Below are positions 15,529 through 22,989 of a stretch of 24,823 nucleotides of DNA, in pieces. The notes under the pieces were generated by a model. That model had not been told where the DNA came from, did no database searches, and was given only the letters and a program-made list of their open reading frames with translations. Numbering within the stretch: the first letter of the stretch is position 1; every line of letters begins with the position of its first letter. The translations under genes and the position numbers were made by a program. The stretch lies in IMG/VR virus record IMGVR_UViG_3300005613_000396, positions 1 to 24,823 of that record, one strand, 5' to 3'. The DNA comes from a virus.

Positions 15529-15884
15529 TAGGTAATCTCGTCATAAAAAATATAATACCGATAATCCTTGTAGGTTGAGCTGTGTTTATTTGAAATGTAA
15601 AGGTTTGATGTGTTTGCATAAGCCCTCCAGCCCGACCCAAGAGGATCAAAACAGTTTGCGATCCTATACTCGCCGCTAGCAATCTCGCAATAAACCAAGT
15701 AAAAGGGAATGTATCCCAAGTTGTGCGAGATCGTCGCAACGTTGTTTAGGTCAACCGTGCCGCTTCCCCTTGCCTTTTCTTTTATCAAGAACCAGTCTGA
15801 GTCTGCATACAAGGCGTAGTGATCCGGATCGGTATCTGTCAAAGCATTGTATCCAGCCAACGAAACTCTGATTGTGTAGCTCAT
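15528..15884 (-). CDS. Fibre-associated protein, paralogue 1 of 3, 118 aa
   Basis: Starts MSYTIRVSLAGYNALTDTDP, then ATISHNLGYIPFYLVYCEIA, ANTSNLYISNKHSS, YRYYIFYDEIT. The shared elements are the N-terminal 'AG.NaLTdTDPd', the 'iaHnlGyiP' turn and the C-terminal 'YyIF' strand. It overlaps the end of the 378-aa fibre gene by 4 nt. In other phages small proteins of this style follow tail fibre genes. No catalytic site is visible. Confidence 0.6.
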   Translation of the reverse strand: MSYTIRVSLAGYNALTDTDPDHYALYADSDWFLIKEKARGSGTVDLNNVATISHNLGYIPFYLVYCEIASGEYRIANCFDPLGSGWRAYANTSNLYISNKHSSTYKDYRYYIFYDEIT

Positions 15885-17017
15885 ACATTCCCCATCACGA
15901 TTCTGTTGTCAGTTCCGTCCGTGATTAAAATTCTGTTGTTTGCCCCATCTATTTTAATATTCGCTCCCCCAACCAAAAAATCCCCACTCAAAGTCTGAGA
16001 GGATCCGGCTTTTAAAAGTGCGTCCGCCGCCCTCTGGTCATCAACAATCTCCCATTCTCCTGCCGTAATTTCATCATCACCAGCGTTAGTAGCAACGTAT
16101 GGCTTATTATCGTCGTCTGTATCAAACCACAGATCTCCTGCCGATATTGCTGTTGGAACACTGTCCTGAGCAAATACTTTGATTTTTCTAGTATCGTCAA
16201 CCGCTACCCACTCCCCAGCCTTTATTTCATCATCCCCCGCATTCGTAGCCCGATAAAGTTTGTTTCCGTCATTAGTGTCAACCCATAAATCACCAGCCCC
16301 CTCAGCAGTCGGTACGCCATCTTGATAAAAAGTTACTATTTTCCCGTCGGCAGTTGATTGAGCAGTGGCCGCATCTGCTATGGCTTGGGCAATATCAGTA
16401 TCTTGAATTTCTACCCAAGCAGACCCACTCCATCTATAAAGTCGGTCATCATCAGTATCAACCCATAAATCCCCCGTAGCTTCAGCGGTCGGTTCACCTG
16501 ATTGATAGAAAGTAGTCACTTTACCATCTGCTGTTGCCTGTGCTGTGGCTGCATCTGATAACGCTTGGGCAATATCTGTGTCTCTCACCGCTTCCCACTC
16601 ACCAGCTGTAATTTCATCCGCCCCAGCACTCCCGGCTCTATATAATTTATTTTTATCATTAGTATCAAACCACAAATCACCAGTAGAGATAGAAGTAGGC
16701 ACACTATCCTGTTTGAAAATGTTGATCTTTGTATAACCAGATCCGGAAAGGTCAGCAGAGGAAGCCCACATCTTCCCATCCATATCAACCCTCCAAGGAG
16801 CATCTCCCCAATCAGCCGCCCCCAACCAAATCCCAAGCAGGCTGGACCCAAACACCTCGTCGCCATAACCTCTTTTGAAAACATCAGAATACATCTGCGT
16901 TCCGCCGAGGTTTTGACCGAAAGGAAGTTGTCCGGGAACATGCTCCTCTCGCAACTCCTGTTCAGCTGGTTTTAACTTACTTTTAAGTTGGGGAGTGAGG
17001 TCTTTAATTTTTGCCAT
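15881..17017 (-). CDS. Tail fibre / appendage protein with four internal repeats, 378 aa
   Basis: The N-terminal 95 residues (LPFGQNLGGTQMYSDVFKRG, GSSLLGIWLGAADW) probably anchor the protein to the tail. Residues about 98-345 hold four copies of a 50-65 aa unit: F-x-Q-[DS]-x-V/E-PT-x4-GDLW-[FV]-DT-[ND]-D, then LYR, then EITAGEW-x-V-x-DT; two units also carry DIAQA-x2-DAATAQ-x-TADGK helices. The C-terminus (KIDGANNRILITDGTDNRIV) matches the end of many phage fibre proteins. The start is 1 nt after the previous stop. Repeat units could be gained or lost by recombination, changing fibre length. Confidence 0.7.
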   Translation of the reverse strand: MAKIKDLTPQLKSKLKPAEQELREEHVPGQLPFGQNLGGTQMYSDVFKRGYGDEVFGSSLLGIWLGAADWGDAPWRVDMDGKMWASSADLSGSGYTKINIFKQDSVPTSISTGDLWFDTNDKNKLYRAGSAGADEITAGEWEAVRDTDIAQALSDAATAQATADGKVTTFYQSGEPTAEATGDLWVDTDDDRLYRWSGSAWVEIQDTDIAQAIADAATAQSTADGKIVTFYQDGVPTAEGAGDLWVDTNDGNKLYRATNAGDDEIKAGEWVAVDDTRKIKVFAQDSVPTAISAGDLWFDTDDDNKPYVATNAGDDEITAGEWEIVDDQRAADALLKAGSSQTLSGDFLVGGANIKIDGANNRILITDGTDNRIVMGNV

Positions 17018-17018
17018 A

Positions 17019-18452
17019 TCATCTATTTACAAAGTTTCCCAAAAGCTCAATCTTTCTCACTGGACAGGCGTTACTTGCGTGTCCGTTTTCAAAATCCAAC
17101 ACCACTCTCACATCTTCAACTGCCGGAAGGTCAATGCTCTTTAAGACCTCTCTAGTTAAACCTGTTCCGGTAATAGAAAATGAGCTAGATTCTTCCGCCC
17201 CCTGGTTTCCTTCCAAGCTCAAATCAACCCGGGCCGAAGCTCCCAATGTCTTAGTTGTTACAATCACACAGGTAACTTTTCCTAGTTTCCTGCCATCGGT
17301 TACATCCAAAAACACCGACTTCCAGTTAGAATCAGTCGAGAGGCCGCTAAACTTTGCTAGACGATAGTTAGAGCCTCCGTCGGTACTTGCCACCATCGGA
17401 GTACCAAAAGGAGCCGCCAGCCCCCCTACGGTAGCATAGCCTGCGTCTGCCAGAGTGCTTATCTGAATCGGCAGCTGTTCAACCGGAGCGCCGCAACTAA
17501 AGATATCCTCATCGGAAACAAAGATAACTGTATTTTTGTAAAGAGTTTTCTGTCTGTGATCGGGCAATGTCCCAACAAAGTATCTTAATGGCTTTAACTG
17601 CCTGCCGCTCATCCAACCGATCGCAAACGCCCCGGAACTGTTATCCTGATATGCCACATAAACAATCCCGTTGTGAACATACAAAAAGCCTATCTTCTGG
17701 CTTCCTAATCCTGCCTCGTCTGATAAAACATTGCTGACCGCCGAACCGTCGTATAAATAAATCTGCCCTCTTCTTCCTTCTCCATAGTTAACCGCTATAT
17801 ACCAAACATTGGCATTGTAAACTATGTCAGCCACTTCTGCGCCCTCACCAAAGTCTAATTTCTGAACATCTAGGGTAGCCGATCCCTCAACATAAACCCC
17901 AACATACCGGCCATTGCCGAATACCATAATATCTTCTTTGGCAGCAACCGGGTGCAAAGAGTCTTCCAGGGCGGCATCGGTTGTACTTCCCCAGTCCGGA
18001 TCAATTACCTCAGTAGCCAAGGGCATTTTCAAAATATCACCACCGGCAGCCGTGTTAAAAAAACCGTAAAGGTTTGCTTTTAATCTGATGACGCTTTCCC
18101 CTTCGGTCATGTCCGTCACTGTCTGCGGCCAAGAAGGAGCGCCACCGCTAGTTGCAGCGGTTGAGGATAGTTTGAACAACTTGGTCGTTCCAATCCCAAA
18201 AGTAGTATCAGAAGCAGTGGGTTTATCTAAAATAAAACGGATCAGCTCATCTACCTCTCCATCCTGATCTCCATTGGTTAAATCTGCGAGAGCCGGGGAT
18301 TGTTGAATAAAGTTAGGATCGCTTATTACATCTGCCCGCATTGAACTGGCCTGTCCTTTTGACCCTAAATAAGTGTTACTGTCAAGATGGGCCAGAGGAG
18401 AAAGGCCATCTGAAAATTCTTCCAGTGTTATACCAAAATCATAGTCGGACAT
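17019..18452 (-). CDS. Tail protein with propeller-like repeats (putative nozzle), 477 aa
   Basis: Almost entirely beta: recurring segments such as LKANLYGFFNTAAG, DIMVFGNGRYVGVYVEG, DIVYNANVWYIAVNYGEGRR, GQIYLYDGSAV, GFLYVHNGIVYVAYQDNSSG and TLYKNTVIFVSDEDIFSCG have the blade-like spacing of a beta-propeller. Podophage nozzle/tail-tube proteins carry propellers and are encoded next to portal and adaptor genes, as here. GGAG sits 6 nt before the ATG within the portal's last codons. A tail hub or receptor-binding protein is the alternative. Confidence 0.55.
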   Translation of the reverse strand: MSDYDFGITLEEFSDGLSPLAHLDSNTYLGSKGQASSMRADVISDPNFIQQSPALADLTNGDQDGEVDELIRFILDKPTASDTTFGIGTTKLFKLSSTAATSGGAPSWPQTVTDMTEGESVIRLKANLYGFFNTAAGGDILKMPLATEVIDPDWGSTTDAALEDSLHPVAAKEDIMVFGNGRYVGVYVEGSATLDVQKLDFGEGAEVADIVYNANVWYIAVNYGEGRRGQIYLYDGSAVSNVLSDEAGLGSQKIGFLYVHNGIVYVAYQDNSSGAFAIGWMSGRQLKPLRYFVGTLPDHRQKTLYKNTVIFVSDEDIFSCGAPVEQLPIQISTLADAGYATVGGLAAPFGTPMVASTDGGSNYRLAKFSGLSTDSNWKSVFLDVTDGRKLGKVTCVIVTTKTLGASARVDLSLEGNQGAEESSSFSITGTGLTREVLKSIDLPAVEDVRVVLDFENGHASNACPVRKIELLGNFVNR

Positions 18453-18455
18453 CTT

Positions 18456-20219
18456 TTACTCCAGCACCGGTGTTCCCGCTTCCCTAAGCGCCTCTGGCGG
18501 TTGCGTTCCCTGAGCCAAAGCCTCCTGAGACTCCGGAGGTTGTTCAAGCGTCTTGGGGGGGACGTTAATGCCTCGAATCTTGTACATCATATCGAGCAAG
18601 AAATTAATTCTCACCGGATCTTGTTCAAATTGAATAAGCTGTAAAATATCCTGAACAGTTTCGTTGTAGAGATACCCCTCGCCGGTAATAGTTACAAAAA
18701 ATCTAGGCAGTACACTTTTCCAAATTTCTTTTGAGTTTTCAATAACCGGATCGGCGTCTCTTAACTCATCAAGCTTCTCCTGTTTAATCCCTTCCGCCAT
18801 GGCCTTAGTATGCGGTCCTATCTGAACCAGGTTCTGCACATACCAGCTATCAACCATAATCTCACGCAATTGATCCAATATCTCTACTTCTCCAACGAAC
18901 CTGAAAACATCCTTGCCTTTCATTCCCTTAACCATCTCCGGCAAGATCCACTCCCTAAATACTCTCTTATATACCAAAGTAATCTTTTGCCGCAGTAAAA
19001 CGAACAACCTGCCCGCATTTTGGTCAATCAATAGTCCCAACCTAAACGGAGTCCCGGAGGGGAGACTTTCCCCTCTTACCACTTCAAAAGAATTTGAGAT
19101 CCTGTCAGCGTCAGCCAACAACCTATTCCAGTCAGCGATTAACTGATCCAGGCTTCTCATTCTTACATCGACTTGTTGTAAATCATCAGTTATCACCACA
19201 TCACCATTGTCTAAATCAGCCCTGATATTCTGTAAAACCTTTGAGTCTTTGCTTCTAAAAATAACCTTGGAGGCCCAGTCTAATCCTCTGGCAAGCTGAT
19301 TGCCTATCTCGTTAGCCCTGATCTGATGATCGAATAACATTTCGTACATCCCAGTTCTCCAAAACCTTCCCTCGTACCTTCCCCGGTGAGCGTAAAGGTA
19401 ATAATCGGTGATTTCGCCGTCTAATTTTTCGGCAAAAAGAACAATCTTCTCTCTACCCCCACCCTTTTTAAGCCCGGCCACAATCACCTTGGCCAAGAAA
19501 AACACATTGTCTCTGCCTCCCTTTTTACCCTGAACCTCGTTAAACTCTTTTTCCGACACTTCCCCGGTAAATTCAAATATTTCATATCTTTTGTTTGTCA
19601 CTTCAACCGGCGTGGACAAACTTGAGGCGGTAAATGTTTTGTTGCCTAGGTTTTTAATTACTTTATCTACATCTTCCCACTCCGTCATCTTTTTCAAATC
19701 GGTTGCCGTCATCTCATGCCTTTCAATTACGCTTGTATCTTCAATATGCTTGGCGGTAATGTTGGTGATGTAAGTATTAAGAGGATCAACAAATTCATAC
19801 CCACCCTCAACTTTCTTAAAGCCCACATTCCCGTTGGTAACATATTCTTCAACCGCCTCTTTTAGTTTTAAATCCTCGCCATTTTTGGATAACCATTCTT
19901 TTAGGGAAGCATTGGCCAAGAATACTGCCGAGAAGTCTTTTGATGGATTCTGAGAGAAGATCAAAATGTTTTTGGTATCAAACTTTAAGTTCTTTACTTC
20001 ACTGTCGGCCCGGGGAGAAATAATATCGTAATAGTAGTTATAAGAAAGGTCAGCGTTAATCTTATCCTGTAAATCCTTATTCCTAAACTTATAAATTCTC
20101 TTTATTAAATCGTACTGATTGAAATCCACACCCTCAGAAATCTCTACCTGATGGGAGAGGTAGTTGTTGATCTCTGTTTCCATTCTTGAAAACAAACCCG
20201 GTTCAATATCTTTTTTCAT
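18456..20219 (-). CDS. Portal protein (putative)
   Basis: 587 aa, a typical portal length for podophages. It begins MKKDIEPGLFSRMETEINNY and contains RADSEVKNLKFDTKNILIFS, VEEYVTNGNVGFKKVEGGYE, FEFTGEVSEKEF (strand region), long helices around SLDQLIADWNRLLADADRIS, and a C-terminal Gln/Pro/Glu-rich tail (EQPPESQEALAQGTQPPEAL). The mixture of clip-like strands and long stem helices with 'TYITNITAKHIEDTSVIERH' resembles portals of phages that use a separate adaptor. It overlaps the adaptor-like gene by 4 nt. The portal is the dodecameric DNA gate at one capsid vertex and docks the terminase. Confidence 0.7.
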   Translation of the reverse strand: MKKDIEPGLFSRMETEINNYLSHQVEISEGVDFNQYDLIKRIYKFRNKDLQDKINADLSYNYYYDIISPRADSEVKNLKFDTKNILIFSQNPSKDFSAVFLANASLKEWLSKNGEDLKLKEAVEEYVTNGNVGFKKVEGGYEFVDPLNTYITNITAKHIEDTSVIERHEMTATDLKKMTEWEDVDKVIKNLGNKTFTASSLSTPVEVTNKRYEIFEFTGEVSEKEFNEVQGKKGGRDNVFFLAKVIVAGLKKGGGREKIVLFAEKLDGEITDYYLYAHRGRYEGRFWRTGMYEMLFDHQIRANEIGNQLARGLDWASKVIFRSKDSKVLQNIRADLDNGDVVITDDLQQVDVRMRSLDQLIADWNRLLADADRISNSFEVVRGESLPSGTPFRLGLLIDQNAGRLFVLLRQKITLVYKRVFREWILPEMVKGMKGKDVFRFVGEVEILDQLREIMVDSWYVQNLVQIGPHTKAMAEGIKQEKLDELRDADPVIENSKEIWKSVLPRFFVTITGEGYLYNETVQDILQLIQFEQDPVRINFLLDMMYKIRGINVPPKTLEQPPESQEALAQGTQPPEALREAGTPVLE

Positions 20220-20932
20220 AGGCCGTACGCTTTCTGATCCTTACTTTTAATTCTCATCTTAGGTCTTTCGTCCGGGGATCTGAGTTGATAGTGTTCTCTC
20301 ATTGACTGCTTGATCCTCTCTTTTTCTGCACTCAAAGTCTTAATCTTCTCACTCATTCCGTTAGCAATTGCGTACTTCAAGGCTGCGCTTACCGGTAAAA
20401 ACTCATGGAATATCGAAGCAAACCCGGGTTCTGTTGTCGTGTCAGTACTGTCAAAATGATTAGCCCCTCTTTGAAATTCTACCTCAATTCCGCTTGTTGC
20501 CCCGTAGTCTGGAATCGGGACAGGAAAAAAGGCGTTGTCTATTTTATAATATTTTGAGGGAGTACCGGTGTCATCCAACTCACTATCGCTCAACTCTCGC
20601 CTTAATTTCGGAGTTAATGTTTGCCATTCTCCATTCGGATCTTTTACCCGGAAACGGTGAACAACAAGGCTTGCGTCCGGGACAGTAAAGTGGTCTTGGT
20701 TGGCCGTTAGGTCAAGTTTGGCAATGGGGAAGTCGGTGTTGGTAGTGTCGTCCCAAATAAAATTAGGATCGGCTTTAAAAAGCTCGGCAACTGCTTCGTC
20801 CTGGGCCAGATTGATATTGCGGGTCCTATCCTCTAAAGCATAATCGGTGTTGTTGGTTGTGCCATCACCAAAAAGGAGAAAGTCGATATGCTGGATTATT
20901 CCCGTGTAGTCTGTCGTGTCGTTAAACTGCAT
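20216..20932 (-). CDS. Head-tail adaptor-like protein (putative), 238 aa
   Basis: An N-terminal helix with INLAQDEAVAELFKADPNFI, a strand region LDLTANQDHFTVPDASLVVH, RFRVKDPNGEWQTL and IEVEFQRGANHF, and a helical C-terminal part (ALKYAIANGMSEKIKTLSAE) followed by a basic tail ending KAYGL. This matches the look of phage adaptor proteins that form a ring below the portal. It is the first gene of the portal unit and overlaps the portal start by 4 nt. The ATG at 20932 follows a 5' hairpin by 1 nt with no Shine-Dalgarno site. Confidence 0.55.
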   Translation of the reverse strand: MQFNDTTDYTGIIQHIDFLLFGDGTTNNTDYALEDRTRNINLAQDEAVAELFKADPNFIWDDTTNTDFPIAKLDLTANQDHFTVPDASLVVHRFRVKDPNGEWQTLTPKLRRELSDSELDDTGTPSKYYKIDNAFFPVPIPDYGATSGIEVEFQRGANHFDSTDTTTEPGFASIFHEFLPVSAALKYAIANGMSEKIKTLSAEKERIKQSMREHYQLRSPDERPKMRIKSKDQKAYGL

Positions 20933-20967
20933 GGCGTTGTTAGTTCACAACGCTTTTTTGTATTATA
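20933..20967 (-). promoter_or_regulatory. Late-type promoter with 5'-terminal hairpin (unit 2)
   Basis: TTGTGTTATAAT with -10 at 20967-20962, then ACAAAAAA, then the perfect hairpin GCGTTGT-GAACTA-ACAACGC (20953-20934), one C, then ATG at 20932. It is the cleanest of the five copies. There is no -35 box and no Shine-Dalgarno site. Confidence 0.75.
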
Positions 20968-21003
20968 ACACAAAAGTTCCACTTGGCTATATAGTAACAC
21001 AGT

Positions 21004-21081
21004 TCAGAAAGACGACCAAGTAGCCACTACAAGCAACGACATCAAAACCGAAGCGACGAGAATAATCAAAAACTCTTTCAC
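21004..21081 (-). CDS. Tiny membrane protein, 25 aa
   Basis: GTG at 21081 begins (M)KEFLIILVASVLMSLLV, ending VATWSSF. Almost the entire peptide is one transmembrane helix. GGGGGTGG lies a few nt upstream, inside the end of the previous gene, and the start overlaps that gene's stop by 4 nt (GTGA). It could act with its neighbour in lysis or membrane remodelling, but size and hydrophobicity are the only evidence. Confidence 0.5.
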   Translation of the reverse strand: MKEFLIILVASVLMSLLVVATWSSF

Positions 21082-21221
21082 TTCACCACCCCCTTAACAA
21101 CAACCGCTAACAACTTTACAATAGCCGCTACCGTAATAATCCCCATAAGATACCTAATTATCTCCTCAAACTTGTTAGTAGTCATTCTTCGAAAGTAAAA
21201 CGGTGCTATTTTTCTTTTCAT
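21078..21221 (-). CDS. Small single-span membrane protein, 47 aa
   Basis: ATG at 21221 overlaps the HIT gene stop (ATGA) and begins MKRKIAPFYFRRMTTNKFEE; an internal ATG at 21185 would give 35 aa. One hydrophobic segment (YLMGIITVAAIVKLLAVVV) is flanked by basic residues. Paired with the 25-aa peptide that follows. A holin-like or regulatory membrane peptide is possible; no family is recognised. Confidence 0.5.
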   Translation of the reverse strand: MKRKIAPFYFRRMTTNKFEEIIRYLMGIITVAAIVKLLAVVVKGVVK

Positions 21222-21676
21222 TTTAATATCTTCACATCAATTTTATGAGCGTCTTTCTCAATTATCGGGTCCCACAGATGGTCTTTATCTGGTGTTAAAT
21301 GAATATGGAAATGTGCTGGTCTTACCGTTCCGCTTATCGGGTCAAATCTGTTGAACCTATATCTCCAGAAATAAACCACCTTCTCCACTTTCGTTCCACC
21401 AACTCTCTCCAGTCCACTCTCCAACATCTTCTTTTCCCCATAATCAATCGCCGTTGGCAATTCCCCTGCTTCTCTAAAGGTCATATCGGCAAACTTCTCA
21501 AAATGCCTTTTGGAAATAAACATTGTGTGGTATCTCCAATAGGGTGCTAAGCTGGCAATCCATACCCAATGCTCAAACTCTTTTAAGACTATCTGATATT
21601 TCTCCCATTGACAGAACGTGCAAACATTCGGCGGCAGTTTCTTTAACCACTTATCATAGTCTTTCCGGCTCATCAT
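21218..21676 (-). CDS. HIT (histidine triad) family protein, 152 aa
   Basis: The histidine triad HFHIHLTP (residues 122-129 from this start) is the catalytic motif of HIT hydrolases and transferases that act on nucleotide phosphoester bonds, such as Ap4A-type or nucleotidyl substrates. An N-terminal CTFC and the segment WIASLAPYWRYHTMFISKRH, FEKFADM match the family core. The ATG at 21676 has AAAGGA 6 nt upstream; an ATG at 21694 overlapping the previous gene is possible. Next to a ParB-like protein and a HAD phosphatase it may belong to a small nucleotide-processing set. The substrate cannot be told from sequence. Confidence 0.8.
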   Translation of the reverse strand: MMSRKDYDKWLKKLPPNVCTFCQWEKYQIVLKEFEHWVWIASLAPYWRYHTMFISKRHFEKFADMTFREAGELPTAIDYGEKKMLESGLERVGGTKVEKVVYFWRYRFNRFDPISGTVRPAHFHIHLTPDKDHLWDPIIEKDAHKIDVKILK

Positions 21677-21677
21677 C

Positions 21678-22226
21678 TTAATTCCTTTGTCCATTTCTCG
21701 GCCTCCTTCCTCCCGAACCCAATACAGACAAGTCCCGATAATTCTTTCTCAAACACTCGCTGGTATCCACAAGCCCCTCTCTTAATGTTCTCCTTTGGGT
21801 AGGGTCTTGGGGCAAATCCGACCGCAACCTTACATCTTTCCAGTCAATGGGCCTTCCGATAATCGGCCTGTCTTGATTTACCCTGCTCACGTAAATCACT
21901 TTACAGTCTTCGCCTCTTATCCTCGCCAACCACAGCCTGTGAAGTCCATCAACTATACAATCCACATCTCCGTCATTTTCTATCAATGGTGGAGCAACCA
22001 CATAATCGGGGTGTTCTAAAACCTCATCTAAATCAAAAATATCAAAACCGCCTTCCTTTAACTCCATTTCCATTTTCTCTATCCATTCCAAATTTCCAGC
22101 GAGAACATACCTTGAAGTAGGTTTTAACTCATCTGGTTTCATGGTTCTAATTTCAACATGAGCGGATTGGTAAATCGGATAACCATCTTCAAGGGTTTTG
22201 ATTTTACTAACCCGCTCTTTTAACAT
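21678..22226 (-). CDS. ParB-like domain protein, 182 aa
   Basis: Residues about 76-115 read VVAPPLIENDGDVDCIVDGL, HRLWLARIRGEDCKVIYV. The core DGLHRL (94-99) followed by a helix and strand fits the ParB/sulfiredoxin fold, whose GxHR-type loop binds nucleotide or phosphate. The rest of a partition protein (HTH region) is not evident; the C-terminal tail is Arg/Gly-rich (GSGGRRPRNGQRN). The ATG overlaps the HAD gene stop (TAATG). Similar stand-alone ParB-fold proteins in phages include nucleases and CTP-binding regulators; which of these applies is unknown. Confidence 0.6.
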   Translation of the reverse strand: MLKERVSKIKTLEDGYPIYQSAHVEIRTMKPDELKPTSRYVLAGNLEWIEKMEMELKEGGFDIFDLDEVLEHPDYVVAPPLIENDGDVDCIVDGLHRLWLARIRGEDCKVIYVSRVNQDRPIIGRPIDWKDVRLRSDLPQDPTQRRTLREGLVDTSECLRKNYRDLSVLGSGGRRPRNGQRN

Positions 22227-22537
22227 TAAACAAAAAGTTTTACTATGCTATCCCAGTTATTTTCAAACCTTATACCTCTATCGTCAATGTAAGCAATCGC
22301 CTTTGGCTTTTTATTGGTGATTTTTAGGTCAGGAAAACCATTCATTTCAAGCCACGGTTTAGTTTCTGCGATATTTTCTCTAGCGGTATAGATTACCACC
22401 TCATAACCAGCACTTAAAAATGTTTTAATTGCCCATTTAACATCTTTCACCGGTTCTCCATAAAGTTCACCATTTCTCCATCCTTCCCTGAACTGGTGAA
22501 TTGGTCCGTCAAAATCAATTGCGATTGTTTTTTTCAT
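22226..22537 (-). CDS. HAD-superfamily phosphatase, 103 aa
   Basis: Motif I IDFDGPIH (nucleophile D8, D10), motif II YTAREN (T51), a lysine in ITNKKPKA (K76-K79) and motif IV YIDDRG (D85, D86) give a complete minimal HAD active site. The fold is small, without an obvious cap. Phage HAD proteins of this size are often nucleotide or nucleic-acid-end phosphatases. I chose the ATG at 22537 because motif I then starts five residues in and GGGGG is 5 nt upstream; an upstream in-frame TTG at 22624 is unlikely. Its ATG overlaps the stop of the 27-aa membrane peptide. Confidence 0.8.
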   Translation of the reverse strand: MKKTIAIDFDGPIHQFREGWRNGELYGEPVKDVKWAIKTFLSAGYEVVIYTARENIAETKPWLEMNGFPDLKITNKKPKAIAYIDDRGIRFENNWDSIVKLFV

Positions 22538-22617
22538 CTTAACCCCCAAACTATTGTTCCAATAATAAAACCTGCGAATAAGAATAGAAAATAGAAAAAT
22601 GCTTTCATTGGTTTCAT
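22534..22617 (-). CDS. Tiny membrane protein, 27 aa
   Basis: MKPMKAFFYFLFLFAGFIIG, then TIVWGLR: one transmembrane helix with basic ends. AAAGG lies 8 nt before the ATG at 22617, and the TGA overlaps the next gene's ATG (ATGA), as expected for a real operon member. The function is unknown. Confidence 0.5.
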   Translation of the reverse strand: MKPMKAFFYFLFLFAGFIIGTIVWGLR

Positions 22618-22637
22618 TCTCCAAACCTTTCTACTTT

Positions 22638-22663
22638 GTTTACATCTTTTTTAACTTGTAAAC
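22638..22663 (-). other. Perfect 7-bp inverted repeat in an AT-rich gap
   Basis: GTTTACA and TGTAAAC are separated by 12 nt in the 66-nt gap before the 27-aa gene. It could be an operator-like site or a weak RNA hairpin. No clear -10 box sits with it. Confidence 0.3.
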
Positions 22664-22683
22664 TAAATCTTTACTTTGTTATT

Positions 22684-22989
22684 TCACTTTTCCAACCTTT
22701 TTTGGAGTATAACAATTAGGTCATCTAAAACAGCGATTCCAAAATCAACAGTTATTTTCTCTCGTCCTTCCTTTTTCTCAAGCACGAGGATGGCTTTTCT
22801 GACATCAATAGCGTCCTTTATCTCCCCAATTATCTCTTTCTCCAGTTGAGAAAATTTGGATTTGGAGAAGGAGAGAATACGGTTCACCAGCTCGCCAGCA
22901 TTGACAAATGCCTCCGCTCGCCAGACGCTTGTTGAACCAAACTCGTTTTTAAACTCTCTCTCAATCTTCTCCCACCGCTTGTCTGTCAT
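22684..22989 (-). CDS. Hypothetical helical protein, 101 aa
   Basis: MTDKRWEKIEREFKNEFGST, then helices such as AGELVNRILSFSKSKFSQLE and IVILQKRLEK. GGAGG lies 9 nt before the ATG at 22989; an upstream ATG at 23019 would extend further into the nuclease gene. The start overlaps the nuclease gene by 29 nt. It is probably all-helical. No recognised family and no catalytic motif. Confidence 0.5.
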   Translation of the reverse strand: MTDKRWEKIEREFKNEFGSTSVWRAEAFVNAGELVNRILSFSKSKFSQLEKEIIGEIKDAIDVRKAILVLEKKEGREKITVDFGIAVLDDLIVILQKRLEK

